From Flavobacteriales bacterium (GTDB lineage: Bacteria > Bacteroidota > Bacteroidia > Flavobacteriales_C > GCA-002722245): DNA of 64,000 nucleotides. The translations under genes and the position numbers were made by a program. The stretch lies in NCBI GenBank assembly GCA_947444925.1, contig CANFBW010000006.1:20533-84532 (forward strand), read 5' to 3'. How positions within the stretch are numbered: position 1 is the stretch's first letter; every line of letters starts with the position of its first letter. Shown piece after piece: positions 1 through 9,886 of the stretch. The notes under the pieces were generated by a model. The model saw only the letters and a program-made list of their open reading frames with translations, had not been told where the DNA came from and ran no database searches.

Positions 1-496
1 GATCTGTTGCCGCAGTGGTAACAAATGTGATGTCCATACCCAATATTTTATCCACCTTATCGATGTTCATCTCTGGGAAAATGATTTGTTCTTTGATTCC
101 CAAAGTGTAGTTTCCTCTTCCGTCAAGGTTAGAGTTGATCCCTCTAAAGTCTCTTACCCTTGGCAATGCCACAGCAACAAGTCTTTCTAAGAATTCATAC
201 ATCTTATCACCTCTCAAAGTCACTTTCGCGCCGATCGGTAAACCTTTTCTCAATTTGAAGTTAGAGATATCCTTTTTAGAATATGCAGGAACTGCTTTTT
301 GACCTGTAATGGTAGTCATTTGAGAAACCGCATTGTCAATCAATCGCTTGTCAGCAACTGCATCACCAATACCTTGGTTCAAACAAATTTTTTCCAATTT
401 AGGAACTTGCATAAGTGACTTATACTTGAACTCCTCTTTAAGAGTAGAAACAATTTGTTCCTTGTATCTCTTTTTTAATGCTGGTACGTATGCCAT
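1..496 (-). CDS. rplE: 50S ribosomal protein L5 (C-terminus cut by window edge)
   Basis: Reading the minus strand from the ATG at 494-496 gives [15 protein letters not shown] and about 165 residues that run off the left edge without a stop. Motifs such as [12 protein letters not shown] and RDFRGI are typical of L5, the large-subunit protein that contacts 5S rRNA in the central protuberance. Its ATG overlaps the rplX stop by one base (TAATG), as expected for translational coupling in a spc-type operon. The ORF track misses it because the stop lies outside the window. Identification is firm; only the last ~20 residues are missing. Confidence 0.97.
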   Translation of the reverse strand, partial: MAYVPALKKRYKEQIVSTLKEEFKYKSLMQVPKLEKICLNQGIGDAVADKRLIDNAVSQMTTITGQKAVPAYSKKDISNFKLRKGLPIGAKVTLRGDKMYEFLERLVAVALPRVRDFRGINSNLDGRGNYTLGIKEQIIFPEMNIDKVDKILGMDITFVTTAATD

Positions 497-816
497 TAGT
501 CTAAAATCTTATCGGTTTTCTTTGCAAATCTTTTTACTTTACCATCTACTACTTTTCTACCTACTCTTGTAGCGGCCTTCCCGTCTAGCAACATTAGGTT
601 AGAAATTTGGATGGGAGCTTCCATTGAAAGGATGCCGCCTTGTGGATTTTTTGCAGAAGGTTTAGCGTGTTTTTTCACCAAGTTGATGCCTTCTACGATG
701 GCCTTGTTTACTTTCACTAAAACCTCTTTCACCACACCGCTTTTTCCTCTTTCGTCTCCGGCGATCACCTTAACAGTGTCTCCTTTTTTAATCTTCAATT
801 TTGTCATAACACTCAT
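496..816 (-). CDS. rplX: 50S ribosomal protein L24
   Basis: This 106-residue protein carries the KOW motif near the N-terminus ([18 protein letters not shown]), the rRNA-binding signature of L24, an early assembly protein of the large subunit. Length is normal. Two starts are possible: the ATG at 816, four bases beyond the rplN stop, or the ATG at 807 ([10 protein letters not shown]), which matches the usual L24 N-terminus slightly better. No Shine-Dalgarno sequence helps decide, as is common in Bacteroidota. It is coupled to rplE downstream by a one-base overlap. Confidence 0.97.
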   Translation of the reverse strand: MSVMTKLKIKKGDTVKVIAGDERGKSGVVKEVLVKVNKAIVEGINLVKKHAKPSAKNPQGGILSMEAPIQISNLMLLDGKAATRVGRKVVDGKVKRFAKKTDKILD

Positions 817-820
817 TATA

Positions 821-1189
821 TTAAAGCACTTCTGGTGCTAAGGATACTATTTTCATAAAATCTTTCTCGCGCAACTCTCTAGCAACAGGACCAAAAATCC
901 TTGTTCCTACCATTTCACCGGCAGCATTCAACAACACCACAGCATTGTCATCGAAACGGATGTAAGAACCATCGGCTCTTCTCACCTCTTTTCTTGTTCT
1001 AACAACAACTGCTTTAGAAACAGATCCTTTTTTAGCATTTCCTGAAGGCATTGCTGCTTTCACTGAAACAACAATTTGATCTCCAATAGATGCGTATCTT
1101 TTACCTGTTCCGCCTAAAACGCGTATGCAAAGAACTTCTTTGGCACCGCTGTTATCAGCAACTCTTAATCTTGATTCCTGCTGTATCAT
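821..1189 (-). CDS. rplN: 50S ribosomal protein L14
   Basis: The 122-residue product begins [19 protein letters not shown], the near-invariant start of bacterial L14, and ends with the conserved [13 protein letters not shown]14 binds 23S rRNA and contributes to the subunit interface. It lies between rpsQ and rplX in the conserved spc order, 19 bases after the rpsQ stop. Length and motif content are normal. Confidence 0.98.
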   Translation of the reverse strand: MIQQESRLRVADNSGAKEVLCIRVLGGTGKRYASIGDQIVVSVKAAMPSGNAKKGSVSKAVVVRTRKEVRRADGSYIRFDDNAVVLLNAAGEMVGTRIFGPVARELREKDFMKIVSLAPEVL

Positions 1190-1208
1190 TATTCAAATAT
1201 TTTATCAA

Positions 1209-1469
1209 TTACTTAGCTTTCTCTACAACTTCCACCAATCTCCATCTTTTGCTTTTGCTCAAGGGACGGGTTTCCATTATTTTTACGGTATCACCTTCGT
1301 TGCATTCGTTTTTTTCATCATGCGCAACAAATTTCTTTGATTGCTTTACGAACTTACCGTACTTAGGGTGTTTGAGTTTGCTTTCAATGGTAACCACAAT
1401 TGATTTATCCATTTTAGTGCTGGTAACTACTCCTACCCTTTCTTTTCTTAAATTTCTAGTTTCTTCCAT
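1209..1469 (-). CDS. rpsQ: 30S ribosomal protein S17
   Basis: An 86-residue protein with the OB-fold S17 signature ([16 protein letters not shown], and [18 protein letters not shown]). S17 is a primary 16S rRNA binder needed for early 30S assembly. It sits between rpmC and rplN in the canonical order. A plus-strand ORF across 1090-1617 is only its antisense shadow. Confidence 0.98.
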   Translation of the reverse strand: MEETRNLRKERVGVVTSTKMDKSIVVTIESKLKHPKYGKFVKQSKKFVAHDEKNECNEGDTVKIMETRPLSKSKRWRLVEVVEKAK

Positions 1470-1494
1470 TTTTCAATTCTTTGATTGCACGCTA

Positions 1495-1683
1495 CTATTT
1501 TTGTCTCGATCTCAATTCTGTATTCAACCTTGCAATTGTTCTTCTTGTAGATCTAATCACAAGAGGAGTTTCCAAAGGAGAAATAGAATGATTGATTCTA
1601 TATTTATTGAGATTTGACTTTTCACCCTCAATACGTTCTCTGACTTCTTCCGTCGTCATTTGTTTTATAACAGATGCTTTCAT
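1495..1683 (-). CDS. rpmC: 50S ribosomal protein L29
   Basis: The tracked ORF begins at 1710, inside rplP, but the credible start is the internal ATG at 1681-1683, two bases beyond the rplP stop (TAATATG). This gives a 62-residue protein starting MKASVIKQMTTEEV, the usual L29 length and layout of two helices. L29 lies at the exit of the peptide tunnel. Position between rplP and rpsQ is canonical. Confidence 0.96.
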   Translation of the reverse strand: MKASVIKQMTTEEVRERIEGEKSNLNKYRINHSISPLETPLVIRSTRRTIARLNTELRSRQK

Positions 1684-1684
1684 A

Positions 1685-2104
1685 TTATTCAGTATAATCT
1701 CTTTTAACAATAAACTTTGTTGTAATTGGCAATTTTTGTGCGGCCAATCTCAATGCTTCTTTCGCTACCTCTAAAGGAACGCCTTCCGCTTCAAAGATGA
1801 TTTTACCAGGCTTAACAACAGCTACCCAAAGTTCAGGAGCTCCCTTACCTTTACCCATTCTCACCTCTGCAGGCTTTTTGGTTACCGGTTTGTCTGGGAA
1901 AATTCTAATCCACAATTGACCTTCTCTTTTCATATGGCGAGTTACCGCAACACGAGCAGCTTCAAGCTGACGGCTGGTAATCCAGGTCTCTTCCAATGCT
2001 TTCATTCCGAATGATCCAAAAGCCAACTGATTGCCTCTTTGTGCAAGGCCTTTCATTTTGCCCTTTTGCATCTTTCTGTATTTTGTTCTTTTTGGCTGTA
2101 ACAT
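1685..2104 (-). CDS. rplP: 50S ribosomal protein L16
   Basis: The 139-residue protein starts [19 protein letters not shown] and contains [18 protein letters not shown] and the GKGKGAPE loop, all hallmarks of L16, which helps shape the A-site side of the peptidyl-transferase centre. It is 30 bases from rpsC and two bases from rpmC, consistent with one transcript. Normal length. Confidence 0.98.
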   Translation of the reverse strand: MLQPKRTKYRKMQKGKMKGLAQRGNQLAFGSFGMKALEETWITSRQLEAARVAVTRHMKREGQLWIRIFPDKPVTKKPAEVRMGKGKGAPELWVAVVKPGKIIFEAEGVPLEVAKEALRLAAQKLPITTKFIVKRDYTE

Positions 2105-2134
2105 TTCTATCTTTTTTAAGACTGAAAACTCTTC

Positions 2135-2842
2135 TTATTTCTCGTTTCTTTTGTTGCTTTTTGCTTTGAACTTGCCTTTTGGCTTAACACCTCCGATGTT
2201 TGGTGAAAGGTCAGGTTTACCGTAGATTTCTCCTTTGCAAATCCAAACTTTGATACCAATCAAACCGTAAGTGGTGTGTGCTTCGCTGATAGCGTAATCA
2301 ATATCGGCGCGGAAAGTATGCAATGGAATTCTTCCTTCTTTCTTGTGTTCGTTTCTCGCCATCTCAGCTCCGTTCAAACGACCAGAAGCCAAAATTTTGA
2401 TTCCTTCAGCACCCATTCTCATTGTTGAAGCGATGGCCATTTTCATTGCTCTTCTGAAAGAAATTCTTCCTTCAATTTGACGGCAAATGCTATCTCCTAC
2501 CAACTTAGCATCCAACTCAGGTCTCTTAATTTCAAAGATATTGATTTGAACTTCTTTGCTGGTGATCTTTTTCAACTCCTCTTTCAATTTATCAACCTCT
2601 TGTCCACCTTTACCGATAATGATACCCGGACGTGCAGTGTGTATGGTAATGCTGATCAATTTCAAAGTTCTTTCAATCACTATCTTAGAAACAGAAGCCT
2701 TAACAAGACGCGCTCTAACATAATTTCTGATTTTGTGATCTTCAGCCAATTTGTCTGAATAATCATTTCCACCATACCAATTAGAATCCCATCCTTTGAT
2801 AATTCCTAATCTGTTCCCTATAGGGTTTGCCTTATTTCCCAT
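2135..2842 (-). CDS. rpsC: 30S ribosomal protein S3
   Basis: A 235-residue protein with the N-terminal S3 domain ([14 protein letters not shown]), a KH domain centred on [16 protein letters not shown] at about residues 70-90, and a C-terminal S3 domain containing [11 protein letters not shown]3 lines the mRNA entry channel and has helicase-associated basic residues. The C-terminal tail is Lys-rich. It lies between rplV and rplP as in other S10 operons. Confidence 0.98.
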   Translation of the reverse strand: MGNKANPIGNRLGIIKGWDSNWYGGNDYSDKLAEDHKIRNYVRARLVKASVSKIVIERTLKLISITIHTARPGIIIGKGGQEVDKLKEELKKITSKEVQINIFEIKRPELDAKLVGDSICRQIEGRISFRRAMKMAIASTMRMGAEGIKILASGRLNGAEMARNEHKKEGRIPLHTFRADIDYAISEAHTTYGLIGIKVWICKGEIYGKPDLSPNIGGVKPKGKFKAKSNKRNEK

Positions 2843-2851
2843 GTTAAATAA

Positions 2852-3253
2852 TTATTTTGCAATTTCAATTTTATCAATAAACAATGTCACGTGATTTGAT
2901 CTCTTTCTCACACGGTGCGCTCTACCTTGAGGAGCTGGTTGAACTCTTTTCAACATTCTACCAGAATCAACATGTATAGAAGATACTTTCAATTCACCTT
3001 CACTCACAGCAGCACCAGTTTTCTGTTCAAAATTGTGCATTGCAGATTTAAGCAAAGTCTCCAACTTAGTTGCCGCTTCCTTTGGTGTAAATTGTAACAC
3101 ACCTAAAGCTTTGTTTACTTCCATTCCTCTAACAAGATCAGCGACCAAACGCATTTTTCTTGGTGAAGTTGGGCAGTTGTTCAACTTAGCAAAGTAAGTG
3201 ATCTTCTTTGCTTCCTTTGCTGCGTCTGCTGCTAATTTTTTTCTTTGTCCCAT
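2852..3253 (-). CDS. rplV: 50S ribosomal protein L22
   Basis: The 133-residue product contains the L22 signature [18 protein letters not shown] and the C-terminal loop region around [15 protein letters not shown]. The extended hairpin of L22 lines the nascent-peptide tunnel and is a known site of macrolide-resistance changes. The N-terminal extension of about 25 residues (Lys/Ala-rich) is longer than in E. coli. Neighbours are rpsS and rpsC. Confidence 0.97.
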   Translation of the reverse strand: MGQRKKLAADAAKEAKKITYFAKLNNCPTSPRKMRLVADLVRGMEVNKALGVLQFTPKEAATKLETLLKSAMHNFEQKTGAAVSEGELKVSSIHVDSGRMLKRVQPAPQGRAHRVRKRSNHVTLFIDKIEIAK

Positions 3254-3275
3254 GACTTAACTTATATTCAGTTTT

Positions 3276-3545
3276 TTACTTCTTTTTGTTACCACCATGT
3301 CCTCTGAAGTTTCTGGTTGGAGAAAACTCACCGAGTTTGTGACCTACCATGTTTTCAGTAACATATACCGGAATAAACTTATTGCCGTTGTGCACACCAA
3401 TGGTTACTCCCACGAAATCAGGAGTGATCATAGATGCTCTTGACCAAGTCTTGATAACATTTTTGTTGTTTCCTTTTTCTGCAACACTTACTCTTTTGTT
3501 CAATCTTGTCTCTACAAAAGGAGGTTTTTTTAATGATCTCGCCAT
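3276..3545 (-). CDS. rpsS: 30S ribosomal protein S19
   Basis: An 89-residue protein starting [15 protein letters not shown] and carrying the family signature [20 protein letters not shown] near the C-terminus. S19 forms the head complex with S13 and contacts the A-site region. Its start lies six bases beyond the rplB stop. Length is standard. Confidence 0.98.
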   Translation of the reverse strand: MARSLKKPPFVETRLNKRVSVAEKGNNKNVIKTWSRASMITPDFVGVTIGVHNGNKFIPVYVTENMVGHKLGEFSPTRNFRGHGGNKKK

Positions 3546-3551
3546 ACTAGC

Positions 3552-4376
3552 TTATTTTTTTCTTCTTTCGAGTATATATTTATTTGACGCTTTCTTTTTT
3601 GATCTTGTTTTGTAGCCTTTAGCCGGCATACCGTTTCTAGATCTTGGATGTCCACCTGATGATCTACCTTCACCACCACCCATAGGGTGATCCACTGGAT
3701 TCATCACAACACCTCTAACTCTCGGACGGATACCCAACCATCTTGATCTACCCGCTTTTCCTGATACTACCAATTGGTGGTCAGAATTAGAAACAGATCC
3801 TACAGTTGCCAAACATGTTACCAAGATTTGACGTGTTTCACCTGAAGGCATTTTCAATACGGCAAATCTACCGTCTCTTGCCAACAATTGCGCAGAAACA
3901 CCAGCACCTCTTGCAAATTTACCTCCTTGACCAGGATTCAATTCAACGTTGTGCACTACAGTTCCTAAAGGCACCTCAGAAAGCAACAAAGTGTTACCTA
4001 CTTCAACTGGTGATCCTTTTCCTGATTGAATGGTTTGACCCACTTTCAATCCGTCTGGAGCAATAATGTATCTTTTTTCACCGTCAACGTAGTTCAACAA
4101 AGCAATACGTGCGGTTCTATTTGGATCGTACTCAATAGACATCACTTTAGCTGGAATGCCAAACTTCTCTCTTTTAAAGTCGATGATTCTGTATTTTTGT
4201 TTGTGACCACCACCAGTGTATCTCATGGTCATTCTACCGGAATTGTTTCTTCCGCCGCTTCTGGTGTTCTTAGCGATCAAGCTCTTCTCTGGCGTGTTCG
4301 TAGTGATTTCCTCATAATTGGGAACCACTTTGTGACGCTGAGTAGGAGTAGTCGGTCTAAATTTTAATAAGCCCAT
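3552..4376 (-). CDS. rplB: 50S ribosomal protein L2
   Basis: The 274-residue protein shows the L2 features: N-terminal RNA-binding OB-fold with [18 protein letters not shown], the SH3-like middle, and the C-terminal signature [18 protein letters not shown]. The conserved His in VDHPMGGGE is the residue linked to subunit association and peptidyl-transferase function. It lies between rplW and rpsS. Nothing unusual. Confidence 0.98.
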   Translation of the reverse strand: MGLLKFRPTTPTQRHKVVPNYEEITTNTPEKSLIAKNTRSGGRNNSGRMTMRYTGGGHKQKYRIIDFKREKFGIPAKVMSIEYDPNRTARIALLNYVDGEKRYIIAPDGLKVGQTIQSGKGSPVEVGNTLLLSEVPLGTVVHNVELNPGQGGKFARGAGVSAQLLARDGRFAVLKMPSGETRQILVTCLATVGSVSNSDHQLVVSGKAGRSRWLGIRPRVRGVVMNPVDHPMGGGEGRSSGGHPRSRNGMPAKGYKTRSKKKASNKYILERRKK

Positions 4377-4381
4377 ACTTC

Positions 4382-4672
4382 TTAAATGTTGTTGTATAAA
4401 TCAATAACTTGTCCTTCCGCCAAAGTCACTATCGCCTTCTTGTTGATAGGTGTTGAACCTGTCATCATTCCTTTCTTAGTGTACTTTTGCTTTACTTTTC
4501 TTGGTGTTCTAAGCGTGTTGATTGCTTCTACTTTAACACCGTACATTTTTTCAATGTCTTTTCTGATCGTCACCTTGTTGGCTTTATCGTCAACGATAAA
4601 ACCGTACTTGTTCAATTTCTCCTGGATAGAAGACATTTTTTCAGTAACAATTGGTTTCTTAACTACACTCAT
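4382..4672 (-). CDS. rplW: 50S ribosomal protein L23
   Basis: A 96-residue protein beginning [15 protein letters not shown], with the family-typical VTEK start and the segment [16 protein letters not shown]23 sits at the tunnel exit and docks trigger factor and SRP. It is five bases from both neighbours' boundaries, rplD upstream and rplB downstream. Confidence 0.97.
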   Translation of the reverse strand: MSVVKKPIVTEKMSSIQEKLNKYGFIVDDKANKVTIRKDIEKMYGVKVEAINTLRTPRKVKQKYTKKGMMTGSTPINKKAIVTLAEGQVIDLYNNI

Positions 4673-4677
4673 GACTC

Positions 4678-5304
4678 TTAGCTTAATGTATTTTCTAATT
4701 CTTTAACTGAACTTTCGATAAACACCAATTTGTTTGTGTTTAAAATATCGTAAGTGTTTAACTCACCTACCGAAAGAACTTTGATACCCTCTAAATTTCG
4801 GGAGGACAAATATATGTTTTTATTCTGTTCGGCTAACACGAACAACACTTTTTTATTCGTCAACTCTAGATTCTTCAAGATAGAAACGAAAGACTTTGTC
4901 TTTGCAGCATCCAAGTTAAAGTCCTCAAGAACAGAGATATTCGAGTTTTTAGCTTGATCTGTCAAGGCAGATTTTCTAGCCAATTCTTTTACTTTTTTAT
5001 TCAGTTTAAAACCGTAAGTATGTGGTCTTGGACCAAAAACAGCTCCTCCGCCTTTGAATAATGGGTTTCTGATAGATCCGAAACGTGCACCACCAGAACC
5101 TTTTTGTTTTCTGATTTTACGCGTACTACCTCTAACTTCGCCTCTTTCTTTGGCTTTGTGAGTACCTTGTCTTCTGTTTGCTAAATGTTGTTTAACATCT
5201 AGGTAAACCGCATGTTCATTCGGTTCGATCGCAAAAACTGACGCTGGCAAGGTTACTTTTTTGCCGGTCGCTTTTCCTTGGATATTTAAAACTGATAATT
5301 CCAT
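4678..5304 (-). CDS. rplD: 50S ribosomal protein L4
   Basis: The 208-residue product has the L4 layout: N-terminal globular part, extended loop with [17 protein letters not shown] and [12 protein letters not shown], and a C-terminal half ending near [12 protein letters not shown]. The loop reaches the peptide tunnel. In gammaproteobacteria L4 autoregulates the S10 operon; no equivalent leader was recognised here. Its ATG overlaps the rplC stop by one base. Confidence 0.97.
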   Translation of the reverse strand: MELSVLNIQGKATGKKVTLPASVFAIEPNEHAVYLDVKQHLANRRQGTHKAKERGEVRGSTRKIRKQKGSGGARFGSIRNPLFKGGGAVFGPRPHTYGFKLNKKVKELARKSALTDQAKNSNISVLEDFNLDAAKTKSFVSILKNLELTNKKVLFVLAEQNKNIYLSSRNLEGIKVLSVGELNTYDILNTNKLVFIESSVKELENTLS

Positions 5305-5918
5305 TATTTCTTAATTATTACGTAAGATCCTTTTGCACCAGGAACAGCTCCTGAAAGAACCAAAATATTTCTCTCTGTCAATACTTTCAGAACAACCAAG
5401 TTGGTCACTTGTACTCTGTCACCACCCATTCTACCAGCCATTCTCATTCCTTTGAATACTCTTGAAGGTGTAGAACAAGCTCCTAATGAACCTGGCGCTC
5501 TACCTCTATTGTGCTGACCGTGAGTTTGACCACCCACACCCGCAAAGTTGTGACGTTTAACAACCCCTTGGAAACCTTTTCCTTTTGAAGTTCCAGTGAT
5601 AGAGATTTTGTCTCCTTCAGCAAAAACATCAATCGTTACAGATTCACCCAATTTAGCGTCGTTCAAGTCTTTAAACTCTACTAGTTTTTTCTTAGGAGTA
5701 GTGTTGGCGTTTTTAAAATGACCTTGCAACGCTTTAGTTGTAAGTCTTTCTTTTTTCTCACCGTAACCCAATTGAACTGCGGCATAGCCGTCTTTTTCAA
5801 CTGTTTTTACTTGAGTCACAACACAAGGACCTACTTCTACGATGGTACATGGAATATTTTTTCCATTTGCATCGAAAATGCTGGTCATTCCTATTTTTTT
5901 TCCTATCAATCCTGACAT
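5304..5918 (-). CDS. rplC: 50S ribosomal protein L3
   Basis: A 204-residue L3: it starts [15 protein letters not shown] and contains the signature [24 protein letters not shown] followed by [26 protein letters not shown]. The glutamine loop near GGQTHGQHN lies close to the peptidyl-transferase centre. Located between rpsJ and rplD, coupled to rplD by TAATG. Confidence 0.98.
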   Translation of the reverse strand: MSGLIGKKIGMTSIFDANGKNIPCTIVEVGPCVVTQVKTVEKDGYAAVQLGYGEKKERLTTKALQGHFKNANTTPKKKLVEFKDLNDAKLGESVTIDVFAEGDKISITGTSKGKGFQGVVKRHNFAGVGGQTHGQHNRGRAPGSLGACSTPSRVFKGMRMAGRMGGDRVQVTNLVVLKVLTERNILVLSGAVPGAKGSYVIIKK

Positions 5919-5964
5919 GGCCTATTTATTTAAAATTCTTTATTCTTTACTGATCTACTATTCA

Positions 5965-6270
5965 CTAAACTTTGATCTCTACTTCCACACCGCTTGGAAG
6001 TTCAAGCTTCATCAAAGCGTCAACTGTTTTAGAAGTAGAGCTGTAGATGTCAAGAAGTCTTTTGTAAGAACTCAATTCAAATTGCTCTCTCGCTTTTTTG
6101 TTAACGTGTGGAGATTTCAACACAGTAAAAATTCTTTTGTGAGTAGGCAATGGAATTGGTCCACTAACAACTGCTCCAGTAGCTTTTACTGTTTTTACGA
6201 TTTTTTCAGCAGACTTGTCTACCAAGTTGTGATCGTAAGATTTTAATTTAATTCTGATTCTTTGGCTCAT
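5965..6270 (-). CDS. rpsJ: 30S ribosomal protein S10 (NusE)
   Basis: The 101-residue protein starts [20 protein letters not shown], the classic S10 start, and carries the [17 protein letters not shown] segment. S10 belongs to the 30S head and also acts as NusE in antitermination complexes. In this operon it follows fusA directly by 21 bases with no tuf between, as in other Bacteroidota. Confidence 0.98.
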   Translation of the reverse strand: MSQRIRIKLKSYDHNLVDKSAEKIVKTVKATGAVVSGPIPLPTHKRIFTVLKSPHVNKKAREQFELSSYKRLLDIYSSTSKTVDALMKLELPSGVEVEIKV

Positions 6271-6291
6271 TTGATTAACTATATCTAATTA

Positions 6292-8397
6292 CTATACAGA
6301 TGCTTCTTTTTTTCCTTTTGCTTTTGCTACTACTTCTTCCGTTACACTTTGAGGTGTTTGCTCGTAGTGCGCGAATTCCATTGTTGAAGTTGCTCTTCCT
6401 GAAGTGATGGTACGAAGATCGGTTACATATCCAAACATAGCTGAAAGAGGAACCGTTGCGCTAATTACTTTAGCTCCCGCTCTTTCGTCCATACCCAATA
6501 TTTGACCTCTTCTTTTGTTCAAGTCACCAATCACGTCACCCATGTTCATCTCAGGAGTCAATACTTCAAGCTTCATGATAGGTTCCAATAAGATTGGTTT
6601 TGCTTTTGGCAAAGCCTCTCTGTAGGCAACTTTCGCACAAATCTCAAATGATAAAGCGTCCGAGTCAACTGCGTGGAATGAACCGTCTAACAATGTTACT
6701 TTCAATGAATCAATTGGATATCCAGCCAAAACACCGTTTTGCATTGAGGCTTCAAATCCTTTTTGAACAGATGGCACAAATTCTCTTGGAATGTTACCAC
6801 CTTTCACAGCGTTAATGAATTCCAATCCAACTTTACCTGCTTCTCCTGGTTCAATTTTAACAACGATATCGGCAAATTTACCTCTACCACCTGATTGTTT
6901 TTTATAAACCTCTCTGTGTTCGATTGAATTTAAGATCGCCTCACGGAAAGTTACTTGAGGAGCACCTTGGTTTACCTCAACTTTAAATTCACGTTTCAAA
7001 CGATCCACCAAGATTTCAAGGTGAAGCTCGCCCATACCACTAATGATGGTTTGACCAGATTCTTGATCTGTTTTAACTTTAAAGGTTGGATCCTCTTCAG
7101 CCAATTTATTTAATGCCATACCCAATTTATCAACATCTGCTTGAGTTTTAGGCTCAATAGCGATACCGATAACCGGTTCAGGGAATTTCATTGCTTCTAA
7201 TACGATAGGGAATTTTTCATCACACAAAGTATCTCCTGTACGGATGTCTTTAAAACCAACACCTGCTCCAATATCACCAGCTTCGATGAAGTCAACAGAG
7301 TTTTGTTTGTTGGCGTGCATTTGAAACAAACGTGAAATACGCTCTTTGTTTCCAGTACGTGTGTTGAAAATATAAGATCCTGCATCCAAACGTCCCGAAT
7401 AGGCACGGAAGAAACACAAGCGACCAACAAAAGGGTCAGTTGCGATCTTAAACGCAAGAGCAGTAAATGGTTCTTTTACATCTGGCTTACGAGTTACCTC
7501 TAAACCGGTGTCAGGATTGATACCTTTCAATTCTGGTTTGTCCATTGGACTTGGCATCAACTCCATTACCAAGTCAAGCATTGTTTGTACACCTTTGTTT
7601 TTGAAAGATGACCCACATACCATTGGTACAATCTTGTTGGCAACGCATGCTTTACGCAATGCTGCCAAAACTTCCGCTTCAGTGATGGTTTCAGGAGCAT
7701 CGAAGAATTTCTCCATGATCTTGTCATCAAACTCAGCAACAGCTTCCAACATTTTTTCTCTCCACAAAGTCGCTTCCTCCAACATATCTTCAGGGATAGG
7801 CACTACTTCGTAAGTCATTCCTTTATCGTGCTCATTCCAAATCATTCCACGGAAGTTGATCAAGTCAACTACTCCTTTGAATGTTTCTTCAGCACCGATA
7901 GGCAATTGCAAAGGAACTGCATTACCTTTCAACATTTCTCTTGTTTGCGCAACTACTTTTAAGAAGTCAGCACCTTGACGGTCCATCTTGTTAACGAAAC
8001 CGATACGGGTTACATTGTAGTTGTCGGCCAAACGCCAGTTGGTTTCTGATTGTGGCTCAACACCATCAACAGCAGAAAATAAGAATACCAAACCATCCAA
8101 AATACGAAGGGAACGGTTTACCTCTACGGTAAAGTCAACGTGACCTGGAGTATCAATGATGTTGATTTTGTAATTGTTATCGCGGTATTTCCAAAAACAA
8201 GTAGTGGCCGCTGACGTGATTGTGATTCCGCGCTCCTGCTCCTGAACCATCCAGTCCATAGTAGCAGCACCGTCATGAACTTCACCAATCTTGTGGTTCA
8301 CACCTGTGTAGTACAGAATACGCTCAGTCGTCGTTGTTTTACCAGCGTCGATGTGGGCAGCGATCCCAATGTTTCGTGTATATCTTAAATCAGCCAT
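6292..8397 (-). CDS. fusA: Translation elongation factor G
   Basis: The 701-residue protein has all G-domain motifs: [17 protein letters not shown] (G1), the GITITSAAT switch (G2), DTPGHVDFT (G3) and NKMDRQGAD (G4), followed by domains II-V with the GMGELHLEI segment. It catalyses ribosome translocation with GTP hydrolysis. Full length for the family. Being in the str cluster favours the housekeeping EF-G over a paralogue such as EF-G2. It is 11 bases from rpsG. Confidence 0.98.
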   Translation of the reverse strand: MADLRYTRNIGIAAHIDAGKTTTTERILYYTGVNHKIGEVHDGAATMDWMVQEQERGITITSAATTCFWKYRDNNYKINIIDTPGHVDFTVEVNRSLRILDGLVFLFSAVDGVEPQSETNWRLADNYNVTRIGFVNKMDRQGADFLKVVAQTREMLKGNAVPLQLPIGAEETFKGVVDLINFRGMIWNEHDKGMTYEVVPIPEDMLEEATLWREKMLEAVAEFDDKIMEKFFDAPETITEAEVLAALRKACVANKIVPMVCGSSFKNKGVQTMLDLVMELMPSPMDKPELKGINPDTGLEVTRKPDVKEPFTALAFKIATDPFVGRLCFFRAYSGRLDAGSYIFNTRTGNKERISRLFQMHANKQNSVDFIEAGDIGAGVGFKDIRTGDTLCDEKFPIVLEAMKFPEPVIGIAIEPKTQADVDKLGMALNKLAEEDPTFKVKTDQESGQTIISGMGELHLEILVDRLKREFKVEVNQGAPQVTFREAILNSIEHREVYKKQSGGRGKFADIVVKIEPGEAGKVGLEFINAVKGGNIPREFVPSVQKGFEASMQNGVLAGYPIDSLKVTLLDGSFHAVDSDALSFEICAKVAYREALPKAKPILLEPIMKLEVLTPEMNMGDVIGDLNKRRGQILGMDERAGAKVISATVPLSAMFGYVTDLRTITSGRATSTMEFAHYEQTPQSVTEEVVAKAKGKKEASV

Positions 8398-8408
8398 TTA
8401 TCTAACTA

Positions 8409-8876
8409 TTAAAATCTAAAGTGTGAAAAAGCTTTGTTCGCCTCAGCCATTCTGTGCACATCTTCTTTCTTTTTGAAAGCAGCGCCTTCTTCTTTTGAAG
8501 CAGCCAAAATTTCGCCAGCCAATTTTTCAGCCATTGATTTTTCGTTTCTTTTTCTTGAGTAGCCAATCAACCATTTCATAGCCAAAGATGCTTTTCTAGA
8601 ATCTCTCACTGGTTGTGGGATTTGAAAAGTTGCTCCACCTACTCTTCTTGATTTCACTTCCACATTTGGAGTTACATTCTCCAATGCTTTCTTGAAAGTT
8701 TCCAATCCGTCAGATTCAGTTTTTTTACTCACTATATCCATAGCGCCGTAAAAAACATCCATTGCTGTAGATTTTTTACCATCATACATCAAGTTGTTTA
8801 CAAACTTGCTTACCGTTGCATCGCTAAACTTAGGATCAGGTAGTATGGGTCTTTTTTTTGCTTTAGCCTTTCTCAT
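8409..8876 (-). CDS. rpsG: 30S ribosomal protein S7
   Basis: A 155-residue protein with [17 protein letters not shown] at the N-terminus and the signature [17 protein letters not shown]7 initiates assembly of the 30S head and lines the E site. It lies six bases from rpsL and 11 from fusA, so the three are surely cotranscribed. Length is normal. Confidence 0.98.
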   Translation of the reverse strand: MRKAKAKKRPILPDPKFSDATVSKFVNNLMYDGKKSTAMDVFYGAMDIVSKKTESDGLETFKKALENVTPNVEVKSRRVGGATFQIPQPVRDSRKASLAMKWLIGYSRKRNEKSMAEKLAGEILAASKEEGAAFKKKEDVHRMAEANKAFSHFRF

Positions 8877-8882
8877 TGCCTA

Positions 8883-9257
8883 TTATTTCTTAGGTTTTTT
8901 TGTTCCGTATTTTGATCTTCTTTGATTTCTTCCGTCAACACCAGCAGTATCGAGTGCACCTCTTACGATGTGGTACTTAACACCAGGTAAATCTTTTACT
9001 CTTCCACCTCTTACAAGAACAATCGAGTGCTCTTGCAAATTATGGCCTTCACCGGGGATGTAGGCATTCACCTCATTTCCGTTAGTCAACCTAACCCTTG
9101 CCACCTTTCTCATTGCTGAGTTCGGTTTTTTTGGAGTTGTGGTATAAACTCTAACACAAACACCTCTTCTTTGAGGACATGAAACCAGTGCAGCTGACTT
9201 GTTTCTTTTCGCTTGACTGGTTCTTCCAGTGCGTATTAACTGCTGAATTGTTGGCAT
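8883..9257 (-). CDS. rpsL: 30S ribosomal protein S12
   Basis: The 124-residue product starts [12 protein letters not shown] and contains [18 protein letters not shown] and [14 protein letters not shown]12 is part of the decoding centre. Lysines occupy the two classic positions (in TPKKPNS and in DLPGVKYH) where substitutions give streptomycin resistance, so the wild-type state is predicted. It is the first gene of the operon that fills 1-9257. Confidence 0.98.
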   Translation of the reverse strand: MPTIQQLIRTGRTSQAKRNKSAALVSCPQRRGVCVRVYTTTPKKPNSAMRKVARVRLTNGNEVNAYIPGEGHNLQEHSIVLVRGGRVKDLPGVKYHIVRGALDTAGVDGRNQRRSKYGTKKPKK

Positions 9258-9289
9258 ATTACTTTATTTCTTTTTCGATCAAAAAATAT

Positions 9290-9311
9290 CTCCCCAATAA
9301 AATTTTGGGAG
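9290..9311 (-). promoter_or_regulatory. Stem-loop at the start of the rpsL transcript leader
   Basis: On the minus strand CTCCCAA pairs with TTGGGGAG across a short AT-rich loop; one C/G is bulged. It lies about 33 bases before the rpsL start and at the expected transcription start set by the promoter at 9314-9343, so it may form the very 5' end of the message. Role is unknown: it could protect the RNA or respond to a ribosomal protein. Whether both arms are transcribed depends on the exact start point. Confidence 0.35.
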
Positions 9312-9313
9312 GG

Positions 9314-9343
9314 CAAAGCTATGAGAATAATTCGAAATATCAA
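9314..9343 (-). promoter_or_regulatory. Probable promoter of the str/S10 operon (Bacteroidota type)
   Basis: The minus strand shows TTG (9343-9341), a 19-base spacer, then TAGCTTTG (9321-9314), an exact match to the Bacteroidota -7 consensus TAnnTTTG with the expected spacing from a -33 TTG. Predicted transcription starts a few bases further on, giving an rpsL leader of roughly 50 bases. It is the only such site seen upstream of the 17-gene ribosomal run. Confidence 0.65.
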
Positions 9344-9529
9344 TAGATCCATCAAATTATTTTCACTTTTTTTTTCACTTGTTGAGATTTCAGCCCTTTT
9401 CCTTCTATAAGTAAGGGCTGCAGAAAGCTAATCCAATGATATTCAAGCGATGACCAAATTACTAAACTATTTGAACAAAATCCTAAGCGGCAAAGAGAAA
9501 AGCTGCCGTACCTTTCATTTCAACCTTAA

Positions 9530-9751
9530 AACAAAACAACAATTAATAAACAACGACCAATATCTGAACTCCTAATTGCAGCCAATGCAGTTCAAGTGAA
9601 AGTTTTTGACAACTTGGGCAGAAACATAGCGCAATTCTCTCTTTTCGGAAGTCAGCAATTGGATGCCGATTATGCAGCAAATATTTATCACATCATGCTG
9701 GTCAACGCTGGCGACGTAACTAAAACTGTAAAAATGAACAAAAAATATTAA
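9530..9751 (+). pseudogene. Relic of a T9SS type A C-terminal sorting domain
   Basis: An open frame without any start codon reads IAANAVQVKVFDNLGRNIAQ and ends NIYHIMLVNAGDVTKTVKMNKKY-stop. This is the pattern of T9SS type A sorting domains: a V.V.D..G motif, then a strand pair ending in a short basic tail. Stops (9473, 9527) close the frame just upstream, so the body of the protein is gone. It lies before a terminator and before the GH5 gene, which carries a similar domain. It may be what remains of a secreted paralogue. The minus-strand ORF 9572-9844 is its shadow. Confidence 0.6.
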
Positions 9752-9782
9752 TCTATTAGGTTGTTTCAGGTGTGTTGTTAAG

Positions 9783-9813
9783 GCCGTTCGCAGGGGTGCG
9801 GACGGCTTTTTTT
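9783..9813 (+). terminator. Rho-independent terminator after the sorting-domain relic
   Basis: GCCGTTCGC (9783-9791) pairs with GCGGACGGC (9798-9806) through one G-U pair, loop AGGGGT, followed by seven T. It lies 31 bases beyond the relic's stop codon on the plus strand, which suggests the relic was once the end of a transcribed gene. Confidence 0.85.
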
Positions 9814-9886
9814 CACCACCAGAACCGCAACTACCCAACCTCATTCACAACCAAAACAACAACACAACTCTATTAAACCAAACATT

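Noticed and set aside
1090-1617. Plus-strand ORF of 175 aa
   Set aside because: Antisense of rpsQ/rplN and rpmC; Ser/Phe/Leu-rich shadow without domain features.
9451-9485. ATG-started micro-ORF (MTKLLNYLNKS)
   Set aside because: Eleven codons only, with no conservation or ribosome-site evidence.
9572-9844. Minus-strand ORF of 90 aa in the intergenic gap
   Set aside because: Runs opposite the T9SS domain relic and the terminator; no signal of its own.
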